From the NCBI GenBank assembly GCA_049699975.1, contig JBNAWB010000018.1:1-31060 (forward strand): a stretch of 31,060 bases of DNA. The letters run 5' to 3'. How positions within the stretch are numbered: the stretch's first letter is position 1; each line of letters opens with the position of its first letter. Source of the stretch: CAZAGD01 sp049699975. GTDB lineage: Bacteria; Desulfobacterota; SM23-61. Position numbers and translations under genes: made by a program. The notes below the pieces were generated by a model that was not told where the DNA came from, ran no database searches, and was given only the letters and a program-made list of their open reading frames with translations. This document shows, piece by piece, positions 16,745 to 24,781 of the stretch.

Positions 16745-17611
16745 TTATCTTTTTACCCCCATCTTCCGGATGACCCACTTGCCCAGGATGTTGAGCAATG
16801 TGGTAACCAAGAAGAGAACAAGAGCCAGTTCCACCAGACTGGCCAAGTAAAGACTTCCCGTGGCCTCTGCAAATTCATTGGCAATTACACTGGCCAATGT
16901 GTTTGCCGGACTAAAAATACTATTAGGGATGGAATTTCGATTACCGATTACCATGGTTACCGCCATGGTTTCTCCCAAAGCTCTTCCCAGAGATAATATT
17001 ATACCTGCAGCTATACCCGATCCAGCATAAGGGAGGATAATCTTCCGCATCACTTCGAAGCGGGTTGCCCCCAAAGAAAAAGCTGCTTCTTTGAGATCAG
17101 CAGGAACAAGACTAATCACTTCTCTACCTAGAGAAGCTGAGTAAGGAATGATCATAATAGCTAAAACAAGAGCCGCAGTAAATATGCCTACACCCAGAGG
17201 AGGTACACCAAGGTTTAGCTCTAATTTTCTCACTAAGGGCGCCAGGACGAACAACCCCCAAAATCCATAAATAACAGAGGGAACTCCCGCCAGCAGTTCG
17301 ATGACGCTTTTGATGAAAGTAGCTTTTGTTCCTTGGGTAAAATATTCCCCCAAGAAAATAGAAATGGGTAAAGAAAAGATGGTAGAAATGGCTAAAGCCA
17401 GAAAAGAGGTAGCTAAGGTACCTATCAAGAAGGGGAGGGCGCCAAACTCATTCTTTACCGGATCCCAAGTTGCCCCAGAAAAAAAATAAATACCGAAATT
17501 TCGAATGGCTGGAAGAGAAGCAAAAAATAAAGAAAAAAAGATGCCCATGAGGGTCAGCAATATAAGAATTGCGCAAATAGAAAGGATTTGCCGAAAGAAT
17601 TTCTCGGTCAT
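16745..17611 (-). CDS. pstC: Phosphate ABC transporter permease PstC (288 aa)
   Basis: This is the second permease. It has several hydrophobic segments, the EAA-type loop (DLKEAAFSLGATRFEVMRKIILP) and GRALGETMAVTMVIGN, which is diagnostic of PstC. The ATG at 17611 lies 95 nt downstream of the pstS stop. That gap contains a terminator-like hairpin, so pstCAB probably depend on read-through from pstS. Confidence 0.94.
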   Translation of the reverse strand: MTEKFFRQILSICAILILLTLMGIFFSLFFASLPAIRNFGIYFFSGATWDPVKNEFGALPFLIGTLATSFLALAISTIFSLPISIFLGEYFTQGTKATFIKSVIELLAGVPSVIYGFWGLFVLAPLVRKLELNLGVPPLGVGIFTAALVLAIMIIPYSASLGREVISLVPADLKEAAFSLGATRFEVMRKIILPYAGSGIAAGIILSLGRALGETMAVTMVIGNRNSIPNSIFSPANTLASVIANEFAEATGSLYLASLVELALVLFLVTTLLNILGKWVIRKMGVKR

Positions 17612-17649
17612 AGCTGATTTAAAAAAACCTCTAATTGCCTATTATTCTG

Positions 17650-17687
17650 GAAAAAGAAAAAGCGAGCTGGTTTTGATTCCAGCTCGC
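17650..17687 (-). terminator. Intrinsic-terminator-like hairpin between pstS and pstC
   Basis: On the - strand GCGAGCTGG / CCAGCTCGC forms a perfect 9-bp stem (arms at 17679-17687 and 17662-17670) with an 8-nt loop, followed directly by TTTTTCTTTTTC. It lies within the pst operon, so partial termination would give more PstS than permease (a well-known arrangement for binding proteins). Confidence 0.75.
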
Positions 17688-17706
17688 ATGGCCCATCAAA
17701 AATCCA

Positions 17707-18750
17707 TCACTTCATGATGGGGGTTCCTTTATATGAGATAGATTTTATTAATTTTTCAGCTTTTTCTACTGTTTTTTTAGAAAGTGGGGCATAGTGGAGC
17801 GGTTCAGCATAGCTTTGCCCCTCATGGGTCATCCACCAAAGGAGTTTAACTAATTCTTGCGCTTTCCCTAAAGTCCGGCCAGCATAATCTTGTTCTTGGT
17901 AGACAAGTATCCAGGTGAATCCGCTGATTGGATAACCATCAGGTGAATCAGTATCCGTAAGGCTTACTTTCATGTCGTCGGGAAGCGCTATATTTGCCGC
18001 AAGGCTTGTAGATTTAAGGCTGGCTTGGATAAAATTCCCTTTCTTATTCTTTACCAATCCGTGGGGCATATTGTTCTGTAAGGCATAAATTAATTCCACG
18101 TAACCGATGCTTCCCGGAGTTTGTTGGACTAGCCCAGCAACTCCCGGATTACCCTTCCCTCCTATTCCTGTAGGCCATTTCAAAGCCGTGCCCTTGCCTA
18201 CTTTTTCTCGCCATTCGTGGCTTACCTTACTTAGGTAGTCGCTGAAGATAAAAGTTGTCCCGCTCCCGTCAGACCTGTGGGCCACGGTAATATTCAGGTC
18301 GGGGAGTTTCGCTCCGGGATTAATTTCTAATAGGCGGCGATCATTCCATTTACTTATTTTCCCCAGAAATATGTCCGCGATGATGTCCGCAGTAAATTTT
18401 AATTGCGGACTTTCGGGAATATTGTAAGTAACCACAACCGCTCCTGCGCATGTAGGAATATGGAAGATAGGACCGCCTGCCTCAGCTTGATCTTTTTCGC
18501 TCATTATTGCGTCGGAACCACCAAAGTCCACTGTTTTATTTATCAACTGCCGGATACCACCTCCGGAGCCAATAGCCTGATAATTTACCTTTACTGCAAA
18601 TTGTTTGTGAAAAACATCAAACATCTTGGAGTAAAGAGGGTAGGGGAAAGTGGCACCCGCTCCCAGAAGCTCTTTTTCGGCAGTAAGACCGGTTTGGCAA
18701 ATGCCAAATAATAGAGAAAGAATTATGATAATCTTGAACGCCTTTTGCAT
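17707..18750 (-). CDS. pstS: Phosphate-binding protein PstS (347 aa)
   Basis: This is the periplasmic phosphate-binding protein. The start at 18750 has AAGGAGG about 5 nt upstream. Two earlier in-frame ATGs (to 18786) lack a good site and would fall inside the Pho box. The signal peptide is about residues 1-24 (MQKAFKIIIILSLLFG ... GLTA|EKE). Phosphate-contact motifs are GAGATFPYPLY, GSGGGIRQL, DFGGSDA and later HRSDGSGTTFIFSDYL. It is the first gene of the pst operon and the likely main product, given the hairpin after it. Confidence 0.95.
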   Translation of the reverse strand: MQKAFKIIIILSLLFGICQTGLTAEKELLGAGATFPYPLYSKMFDVFHKQFAVKVNYQAIGSGGGIRQLINKTVDFGGSDAIMSEKDQAEAGGPIFHIPTCAGAVVVTYNIPESPQLKFTADIIADIFLGKISKWNDRRLLEINPGAKLPDLNITVAHRSDGSGTTFIFSDYLSKVSHEWREKVGKGTALKWPTGIGGKGNPGVAGLVQQTPGSIGYVELIYALQNNMPHGLVKNKKGNFIQASLKSTSLAANIALPDDMKVSLTDTDSPDGYPISGFTWILVYQEQDYAGRTLGKAQELVKLLWWMTHEGQSYAEPLHYAPLSKKTVEKAEKLIKSISYKGTPIMK

Positions 18751-18774
18751 TTTGGCCTCCTTCATATTAGTTAT

Positions 18775-18818
18775 TTTTTGTGACATTCTTGTTACAAGAA
18801 ATTTAAATTTTTGTTAAA
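18775..18818 (-). promoter_or_regulatory. Pho box: four repeats of 7 bp at 11-bp spacing
   Basis: On the - strand, four units follow each other every 11 bp: TTTAACA-AAAA, TTTAAAT-TTCT, TGTAACA-AGAA and TGTCACA-AAAA. PhoB sites are known to be 7-bp direct repeats with 4-bp spacers (TGTCA or TTAACA-like). The block ends just before the pstS ribosome site, so the transcription start must lie close by or the box overlaps it. Confidence 0.65.
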
Positions 18819-18989
18819 TTATTTTTTCTCCTCTTTAATTACTTTCACCTCCTTTGCCGTATTTTCTATGATCCAGTAAACTTGGCGCCGATGCGTAAGA
18901 ATCAACTCCCAGGCGAATAATGGTAGTGCTGATTTACCACCTTTTCTTTCTTCTTGCTTTTTTCTACTCTCTCTTGGCCATCGGGCTAT
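18819..18989 (-). pseudogene. Possible small ORF without start codon (56 aa), perhaps frameshifted
   Basis: A 56-codon open frame ends at TAA 18821-18819 and reads naturally (for example SALPLFAWELILTHRRQVYW, then KEVKVIKEEKK). It has no ATG, GTG or TTG in a sensible place. An ATG in the next frame (ATG GCC AAG AGA GAG TAG, just inside the 5' end) would join it if two bases (AG) were added in the GAGAGAG run. So this could be a small gene disrupted by a 2-nt slip, a sequence error, or chance. No family is recognised. Confidence 0.3.
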
Positions 18990-19129
18990 TTAGAATTTTC
19001 TGAAGATTAAATATACTTGGGGAAAGCAACAGGATGATGTCGAAAATGTTAAATTTTTATGACAAAAAATTAGAAAATTAGGGGCATAAAAGGTTAGGAA
19101 AAAAGGAGGATAGTGAAGAAAAAAATAGG
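18990..19129. other. A+T-rich spacer with no supported gene
   Basis: Between the possible small ORF and the activator gene I see no gene. TGTTAAATTTTTATGACA near 19048-19065 vaguely resembles the Pho repeat pattern, but only over one or two units. Confidence 0.3.
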
Positions 19130-19891
19130 CTATTTGGCTAACAGGGCCGCGCCTAAAGCGCCGATAATTTGGGGTTCGGGGGGGACAAAGATCTTTACTT
19201 GCAATCTGTCTTCTAAGGCCTGGACTACGCCTGTGTTCTTGGCCACACCACCAGTGAGCATTACTTTTTCTTTAATACCGATGCGGGAAATTAATCCCAG
19301 CAGACGATCAGCTATAGCTTCGTGTAAGCCGCGGATAATTACTTCTACGGGTTCATTCTGAGCAATCAAGGAGATGACCTCTGATTCGGCAAAGACCGTG
19401 CAGGTGCTGGAAATTTTTATTGACCGGGGAGCTGCTTGGGATATTCTGCCCATCTCCTCTAATTTTAGGCCTAAAGCCTGAGCCATCACTTCTAAAAAGC
19501 GACCCGTGCCTGCCGCACACTTATCGTTCATCTGAAAATCTATATTCCGGCCTTGGTCATCAAGGCGAATGACTTTGCTATCCTGTCCGCCAATATCGAT
19601 CACCGTGCGCGTTAGAGGGTTTAAAAAGAAAGCTCCGCGGGCATGGCAGGTAATTTCCGTGATCCTTTTGGTAGCTCCGGGAAAAGAAATCCGGCCGTAC
19701 CCCGTGGTTACAATTGCTGCTAAATCTGCTCTTTTAAGGCCCGCTTCGGCCAAGGCCTTAGTTAGCGAAAGCTCGGCAGCTTGGATACTATTAGCCCCGG
19801 TTGGCAAAATAGAAAAGGTTAAAATTTGCTGGTCTTGCATGATGACAGTTTCCGTGGATATAGATCCAATATCAATTCCCGCCACGATCAT
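19130..19891 (-). CDS. BadF/BadG/HgdC-type ATPase activator (253 aa)
   Basis: This belongs to the ASKHA-fold ATPases that activate 2-hydroxyacyl-CoA dehydratases or benzoyl-CoA reductases by ATP-driven electron injection. It shows the phosphate-binding loop GIDIGSISTE (5-14), DIGGQDSK (99-106), and two Cys (C125 in NDKCAAGTGR and C164 in STCTVFAESE) that in this family ligate a 4Fe-4S cluster between two monomers. GGVAKNTGVV is the adenosine motif. AGAGGAA precedes the ATG. The enzyme it would activate is not in this window. Stand-alone members with other targets are also known, so the substrate is open. Confidence 0.85.
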   Translation of the reverse strand: MIVAGIDIGSISTETVIMQDQQILTFSILPTGANSIQAAELSLTKALAEAGLKRADLAAIVTTGYGRISFPGATKRITEITCHARGAFFLNPLTRTVIDIGGQDSKVIRLDDQGRNIDFQMNDKCAAGTGRFLEVMAQALGLKLEEMGRISQAAPRSIKISSTCTVFAESEVISLIAQNEPVEVIIRGLHEAIADRLLGLISRIGIKEKVMLTGGVAKNTGVVQALEDRLQVKIFVPPEPQIIGALGAALLAK

Positions 19892-19987
19892 GATTATTCC
19901 TCTTGAGTAAAAATATTTATTGCAGTATATTACGCTGCAGATTAATTATAGCATAGGCCATGAATAAGTATACCGGGGCCAATCCAA

Positions 19988-20030
19988 GTAGGGGTTGCCT
20001 ATTCTGGCAAGGGGTAAACCCTGGCCCTAC
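19988..20030 (-). repeat. Dispersed palindromic repeat, copy 2 (opposite orientation)
   Basis: On the - strand it reads GTAGGGCCAGGGTTTACC, then CCTTGCCAGAATAGGCAA. This aligns base for base over most of its length with 12813-12860. It sits in the divergent spacer between the activator and the acyl-CoA dehydrogenase. Confidence 0.6.
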
Positions 20031-20087
20031 TGTTTTAATTATTAAAAATCAGAGTTTGGGCAATGAATAATGTTTAAAGGATACTAA

Positions 20088-20093
20088 TATAAT
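20088..20093 (+). promoter_or_regulatory. Candidate -10 element of the acyl-CoA dehydrogenase gene
   Basis: A perfect TATAAT lies 29 nt upstream of the ATG. No good -35 hexamer is found at 16-18 bp, so this is only half supported. Confidence 0.35.
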
Positions 20094-20122
20094 GTTTTGA
20101 AAAGAGGAGTAGGGAAAAGACC

Positions 20123-21274
20123 ATGAATTTTTACCTGACGGAAGAACACCAGATGGTGCAGAAGTTAGCTCGGGATTTTGCCGAAAAAGAGCTAAGACCC
20201 CGGGCCGCTGAAATCGATATTACCGGCAAATATCCTTTAGAAATTCTCCGGGCCATGGCCCAATTAGGCATGATGGGCATGAATATTCCCGCCCCATATG
20301 GCGGAGCTCAAGCCGGCGCGATCAGCTTATGTTTGGCCCTCATGGAAATTGCCAAAGTTTGCGCGGCCACCGCAGTCACCATGTCGGTGACTAACATGGT
20401 GGCCGAGGTAATTACCGCCTTTGGCGATGAAGAAATTAAAGCGCAGCATGTACCTAAGATTTGCCAAGGTGATTATTTGAGTGGAGCTTTTGCTTTAACC
20501 GAACCTACAGCAGGCTCAGATCCCGCTTCTATGAAATCCACAGCTCGCCCCGAAGGTGATTATTATGTGCTCAACGGGACAAAAATTTTTATTACCAATG
20601 CGGCCATTGCGGGCGTCTTGGTGGTTTGGGCCAAGACAAATTTGGCGGCCGGTTCGCGAGGCATCAGCGCTTTTCTGGTGGAAAAAGGCCAGGCCGGAAT
20701 GACTATAGGAAAGAATGAAGGGAAGATGGGGCAACGCGGTTCTTGCACCAATGAAATTCTCTTGGAAAATTGTCTGGTGCCCCGCAAAAATTTGCTGGGC
20801 CGCGAGGGGGATGGCTTCAAAATTGCCATGATGGCTTTGGATGGCGGTAGAATCGGCATAGGCTCTTTAGCTATTGGTTTGGGATTTGCTGCTATAGAGT
20901 ATGCTACTAATTATGCCCAAACCCGCATCCAGTTTGGCCGACCGATTTCTTCTTTCCAAGCCATCCAGTGGATGATTGCTGATAGTTTTACGGAACTGGA
21001 AGCAGCTCGTTGGTTAGTTTTAAGGGCAGCGTTTTTAAAAGAAAAGGGGCGGCGGTTCACTAAAGAAGCTTCGATGGGAAAACTCTTGGCTACTGAAGTA
21101 GCCAATCGGGTCTGTTATAAAGCCTTACAAATCTTGGGCGGCTATGGCTATATGCAGGAATATCCGCTGGAGCGTTATGCCCGTGACTGTCGCGTAACCA
21201 CTATCTACGAAGGAACTTCAGAAATACAGCGCTTGGTCATTTCCCGGGAAATTTTAGGCGCCGAATTTATTTAA
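20123..21274 (+). CDS. Acyl-CoA dehydrogenase (383 aa)
   Basis: This is an FAD enzyme that forms trans-2-enoyl-CoA from an acyl-CoA and usually passes electrons to ETF. Family signatures are GAFALTEPTAGSDPASMKS (first ACAD signature), QFGRPISSFQAIQWMIAD, and the C-terminal QILGGYGYMQEYPLERYARD with catalytic-type Glu363 in IYEGTSEIQR. Length is typical of short/medium-chain members. AGAGGAGTAGGG lies upstream. No etf, thiolase or CoA-ligase gene is next to it, so the substrate cannot be fixed. It is divergent from the HgdC-type activator. Confidence 0.92.
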   Translation: MNFYLTEEHQMVQKLARDFAEKELRPRAAEIDITGKYPLEILRAMAQLGMMGMNIPAPYGGAQAGAISLCLALMEIAKVCAATAVTMSVTNMVAEVITAFGDEEIKAQHVPKICQGDYLSGAFALTEPTAGSDPASMKSTARPEGDYYVLNGTKIFITNAAIAGVLVVWAKTNLAAGSRGISAFLVEKGQAGMTIGKNEGKMGQRGSCTNEILLENCLVPRKNLLGREGDGFKIAMMALDGGRIGIGSLAIGLGFAAIEYATNYAQTRIQFGRPISSFQAIQWMIADSFTELEAARWLVLRAAFLKEKGRRFTKEASMGKLLATEVANRVCYKALQILGGYGYMQEYPLERYARDCRVTTIYEGTSEIQRLVISREILGAEFI

Positions 21275-21308
21275 TCATCAAGAAAATATGGGAATGGGTT
21301 AGTAAAGT

Positions 21309-23210
21309 TTAGAGGACGTCTCCTATTTCTTTTTTCATCTTAAACCAGCCTTTAGCTTTAGCTTCTTCCAGCCGTTCTTCTAACCAGGCGGACAAAATCA
21401 TTTCTTGTTTTTCGCGGAGCAGAGCTTGGCGAAAATTCTCCTTATGTTCTTGGAATTGCTTCTGGTCCACCTCTTTTACTTCTTTTAAGCGCAATATTAC
21501 ATATTGGTCATTAAGCAAGATAGGAGCTGCGGCATAGGGATTTTGCGGAAGGAGGGTGAAGATGGCTTTACGCAATTCTTCCGAAAACTCCATCTTGGGC
21601 GGGGCGCCAGCTCGCTCGAAAAAGCCGGTCTCCTCGATTTTTAACTTCTCTTGAGCTGCCAGAGCCTTCCCCTCCGCTCCCTTTTTAATCTTTTCTAAGA
21701 TATCTTTGGCCTTAGCCAGAGCCTTTTCTTTTTGCTTTTCCTTTTTTAAAGCTTGGACTACTTTATCTTCCACTTCCTGCAGTTCAGGATTTCTGGCTTC
21801 TTCCTTCTGGACTACTTGCAAGATAGCCAGAGTATCTCCCAAACGAAGCACAGGACTAATATCTCCAGGATTTAAAGCCAGAGCAGAATCAATTAACTTG
21901 GGATTAAGATCAATTTTGTCCTGGGCCGAGAAAAGCCCCGTCTCCTTGAGACGCAAGTTTTTTTCTTGGGCAAAACTATCCAATTTTCCATCTTTCATCC
22001 CGCGGGCATAGGCCTCATCTGCCTGGTCATATGCTAATTCGCGAGCTTTCCGTTCTTTGAGCATAGTTTGAATCTTTTCCTGCACCTTTTCGAGCGGCTC
22101 CACTTTCTGTTCTTGAATTTCATCTACTTTAGCTATGTGGTAGCCATAGGGAGTTTGGATTACTTTGCTAATCTCCCCAGCTTTCAGGGAGAAGATAGCG
22201 GCCTCAAATTCCGGAATGACTTGTCCTCGGGAAATGTATCCCAAATCTCCTCCCTGGTTTTTTGTGCCCTGGTCGTCTGAATATTTCTTGGCCAGCTCCG
22301 CAAAATCTTTCCCTTTTAGCGCTTCTTCGCGTATAGACTCTGCTTTTTGGCGGTCTTTAGCCGATACCTCTGGATCTTTGAAGTCAGTTTTAATCAAGAT
22401 GTGGCGTACTTTGAGACGACGAGGTTGAGTAAACTTTTCCAGGTTATTTTGGTAGTAATTTTCGATTTCTGAGGGGGTGATTTGCACATCCTTCTGATAG
22501 TCTTTGGGATCAAAGAGGAGATAACGGATTTTCACCCGCGCAGGTATCTTGAAATCATCTTTATGCTTGGTGAAATATTCTTGTACTTCGGCCGTGGTAA
22601 AAGAAATATCTTTAAAATCCTCAGGATTGACAAAAATTACTTCTAAATTTATCTTTTCAAAGTTGTGCCGATAATTATCCCATACTTCTTTGTCGGCCAC
22701 CTTTGCTCCGGCGGTGATTAAATTATGGATTTTAGAAATGAGGAGCATTTGGGCCTGATTGCTCTCAAATTCTTTGGCCGTCAGACGCATCCTCTGTAAA
22801 GTGCGCAAATAAGTGGCTTTATCAAAATGCCCATCTTTCTGGAAGGCCGGGTAGCTCTCAATGGCTGTCTGGATTTCTTCCGCCGTGACCGTTAAACCTA
22901 AGCGGCGGGCTTCTTGGAGCAAGAGGGCTTTATTAATCAAATCTTTTATAGCCCTTTCTTTGAGGCCTAATTTCTTGGCCATCTCTTCATTAAATTGACT
23001 CCCATAAAGTGAACGGTATTGGTCCACCAAATTTTGGTAATAATTTCGAGCTTCAGCCACCGTTAGGGAATAATTGCCAATTATAGCTAACTCTCTTTCT
23101 CTTTCGCCCCGGGGAGTCCAGATGCCCCAAAAAATAAAGACTACTACTACGGCTCCCAAAGCGGCTTTAATCATCCAGGATTGGGCATGGCGCCTCATAA
23201 AATCCAGCAT
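21309..23210 (-). CDS. ppiD: PpiD/SurA-type periplasmic peptidyl-prolyl isomerase (633 aa)
   Basis: This is an inner-membrane-anchored folding chaperone for exported proteins. A short basic N-terminus (MLDFMRRHAQSWMIK) is followed by one membrane helix (about 15-31, AALGAVVVVFIFWGIW) and a SurA-N-like helical domain (about 38-215). A parvulin (PpiC) domain spans about 265-365 (LKVRHILIKT ... GGDLGYISRGQVIPEFEAAIF ... TPYGYHIAKVDEIQ). The C-terminal part (370-633) is rich in charged helices, with a degenerate second PPIase-like section. Length and layout match PpiD. It converges with the acyl-CoA dehydrogenase gene, 34 nt apart. Confidence 0.88.
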   Translation of the reverse strand: MLDFMRRHAQSWMIKAALGAVVVVFIFWGIWTPRGERERELAIIGNYSLTVAEARNYYQNLVDQYRSLYGSQFNEEMAKKLGLKERAIKDLINKALLLQEARRLGLTVTAEEIQTAIESYPAFQKDGHFDKATYLRTLQRMRLTAKEFESNQAQMLLISKIHNLITAGAKVADKEVWDNYRHNFEKINLEVIFVNPEDFKDISFTTAEVQEYFTKHKDDFKIPARVKIRYLLFDPKDYQKDVQITPSEIENYYQNNLEKFTQPRRLKVRHILIKTDFKDPEVSAKDRQKAESIREEALKGKDFAELAKKYSDDQGTKNQGGDLGYISRGQVIPEFEAAIFSLKAGEISKVIQTPYGYHIAKVDEIQEQKVEPLEKVQEKIQTMLKERKARELAYDQADEAYARGMKDGKLDSFAQEKNLRLKETGLFSAQDKIDLNPKLIDSALALNPGDISPVLRLGDTLAILQVVQKEEARNPELQEVEDKVVQALKKEKQKEKALAKAKDILEKIKKGAEGKALAAQEKLKIEETGFFERAGAPPKMEFSEELRKAIFTLLPQNPYAAAPILLNDQYVILRLKEVKEVDQKQFQEHKENFRQALLREKQEMILSAWLEERLEEAKAKGWFKMKKEIGDVL

Positions 23211-23253
23211 AGTTGTTTTCCTCTCCGCCCCAAATTTTGTTTTTCTTTCTTCA

Positions 23254-23282
23254 ATACTAATTAGCCCAGCCTAAAAAGGCAA
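23254..23282 (-). promoter_or_regulatory. Candidate sigma-70 promoter of ppiD
   Basis: On the - strand TTGCCT (23282-23277) and TAGTAT (23259-23254) are 17 bp apart, about 44 nt upstream of the start codon. It is a moderate consensus match. Confidence 0.4.
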
Positions 23283-23383
23283 GGGCTTTTTCAACTGCCC
23301 TTCTAAGAGTTTTAATTTTCCCCACCCAAGGTAATGCCTCACTGAAGGGTGGGTTTATTAAACCAGCGAAGTTGGGTCGTAAG

Positions 23384-23420
23384 GTCATCGCGAGGGAGCG
23401 TAGCGACCGCGGCGATCTCG
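23384..23420 (+). repeat. REP-like element (GCGAGGGAGCGTAGCGACCG type)
   Basis: TCATCGCGAGGGAGCGTAGC followed by GACCGCGGCGATCTCG matches the widespread bacterial intergenic repeat style in which a CGAGGAGCG-AAGC-GACG core is flanked by complementary ATCGC / GCGAT arms. It is recognised by pattern only. Confidence 0.5.
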
Positions 23421-23472
23421 TAACGTATTGAAAATAAAGAAATGGCTACGATCCCCCGTATTAAGTGCGGGG

Positions 23473-23496
23473 TCGCTCGCCATGAGGAAAAAGGGA
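23473..23496 (+). repeat. Dispersed 24-bp repeat, copy 2
   Basis: It is identical over 24 bases to 12915-12938 and in the same orientation. The following 30 bases are similar (CTCA-CG-GGAGA). Confidence 0.65.
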
Positions 23497-23692
23497 CTTT
23501 TAGCCAATCTCAGCGTGGAGAAAGGATTGTAAGGGTAAAAACAAAATTGGCTCACTAAGAAACCATGCCCTGGTCAGTGATGCATTACAGCCCAATCTTT
23601 AATTTTCTTGCGCCCTTTATAAAACTTTGCTAATATAATCAATAAATTTTCTTCTAAGAATTTGCTGGTAATATCCAGAAAGGAGCCGGCCG

Positions 23693-24730
23693 ATGATTTT
23701 TGACTCCCTCCTAGGTTTATTTTCCAATGACTTAGCCATCGACTTAGGTACGGCCACCACTTTAGTCTATGTCAAAGGAAAAGGTATCGTTCTTTGTGAG
23801 CCTTCAGTGGTTGCTGTACGTAAGGATTCGCGGGGTGGAAAGAAAATTTTGGCTGTGGGCAAAGAAGCTAAGAAAATGCTCGGGCGAACTCCTGGGAACA
23901 TAGTAGCTATTCGGCCGATGAAAGATGGGGTCATTGCTGATTTTGAGATTACAGAATCAATGTTGCGTTATTTTATATCTCAAGTACATAAAGGGCGAAC
24001 TTTAGTCAGGCCAAGAATCATTGTTTCTGTTCCCTCAGGGATAACCGAGGTTGAAAAAAGAGCGGTGCGCGAATCGGCCCAATCCGCAGGAGCGCGGGAA
24101 GTATATTTAATAGAAGAACCTATGGCGGCCGCCATTGGGGCGGGATTGCCGGTAAGCGAACCTTCCGGGAATATGATTGTAGATATCGGAGGAGGCACTT
24201 CTGAAGTAGCCGTTATCTCTCTTTCGGGAATCGTCTATAGTCAATCAGTACGCGTGGGTGGAGATAAGATGGATGAAGCCGTAGCCCAATTCATTAAAAG
24301 GAAGTACAATCTGCTCATTGGGGAACGGACGGCGGAGATGATCAAAATTCAAATTGGCACCGCTTATCCGGAGGAAGAAGTACGCACTATGGAGATTAAA
24401 GGGCGAGATTTAGTAGCGGGAACGCCCAAAGTGATCCAGATAAACTCAGAAGAGATTCGAGAAGCTTTGACGGAGCCCGTGAATGCCATAGTGGAAGCAG
24501 TTAAAACCACCTTGGAGCGCACCCCCCCGGAATTGGCGGCGGATATTGTCGATAAAGGAATTATTTTAGCCGGCGGGGGGGCCTTGTTGCGCAACCTGGA
24601 TGTCCTTCTCCGCGAAGAAACCAGTCTGCCCATTACGATCACGGATGACCCATTATCTGCGGTAGTCCTGGGCTCAGGGAAAGCCCTGGATGAACTTGAT
24701 CTGCTAAAAGAAGTGATGATCAAATCATAA
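23693..24730 (+). CDS. mreB: Rod-shape determining actin homologue MreB (345 aa)
   Basis: This is a bacterial actin that organises lateral wall synthesis. Nucleotide-binding motifs are DLAIDLGTATTLVYV (phosphate 1), IVDIGGGTSEVAVISL (phosphate 2) and ILAGGGALLRNLD (adenosine). Length is standard. AAGGAGCC lies 6-8 nt before the ATG. It is followed by mreC after 51 nt, which points to rod-shaped cells. Confidence 0.96.
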   Translation: MIFDSLLGLFSNDLAIDLGTATTLVYVKGKGIVLCEPSVVAVRKDSRGGKKILAVGKEAKKMLGRTPGNIVAIRPMKDGVIADFEITESMLRYFISQVHKGRTLVRPRIIVSVPSGITEVEKRAVRESAQSAGAREVYLIEEPMAAAIGAGLPVSEPSGNMIVDIGGGTSEVAVISLSGIVYSQSVRVGGDKMDEAVAQFIKRKYNLLIGERTAEMIKIQIGTAYPEEEVRTMEIKGRDLVAGTPKVIQINSEEIREALTEPVNAIVEAVKTTLERTPPELAADIVDKGIILAGGGALLRNLDVLLREETSLPITITDDPLSAVVLGSGKALDELDLLKEVMIKS

Positions 24731-24781
24731 GCACTTTTCAGACGAAAAACATTTTTACAGCCTGAAACATAATAGGGGATA

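Larger units (their letters stand above)
23283..23692. other. Repeat-rich intergenic region upstream of mreB
   Basis: No gene is supported. It holds a REP-like unit (about 23385-23420), an inverted pair GATCCCCCG ... GCGGGGTCG around 23448-23476, and the second copy of the 24-bp dispersed repeat. A perfect TATAAT at 23634-23639, about 55 nt before mreB, is the best promoter candidate. Its -35 (TTGCGC) is 20 bp away, which is long. Confidence 0.5.

Noticed and set aside
19048..19070. A second Pho box near the activator gene
   Set aside because: Only one or two weak units (TGTTAAA, TATGACA) can be made out; the pattern is not kept over further periods.
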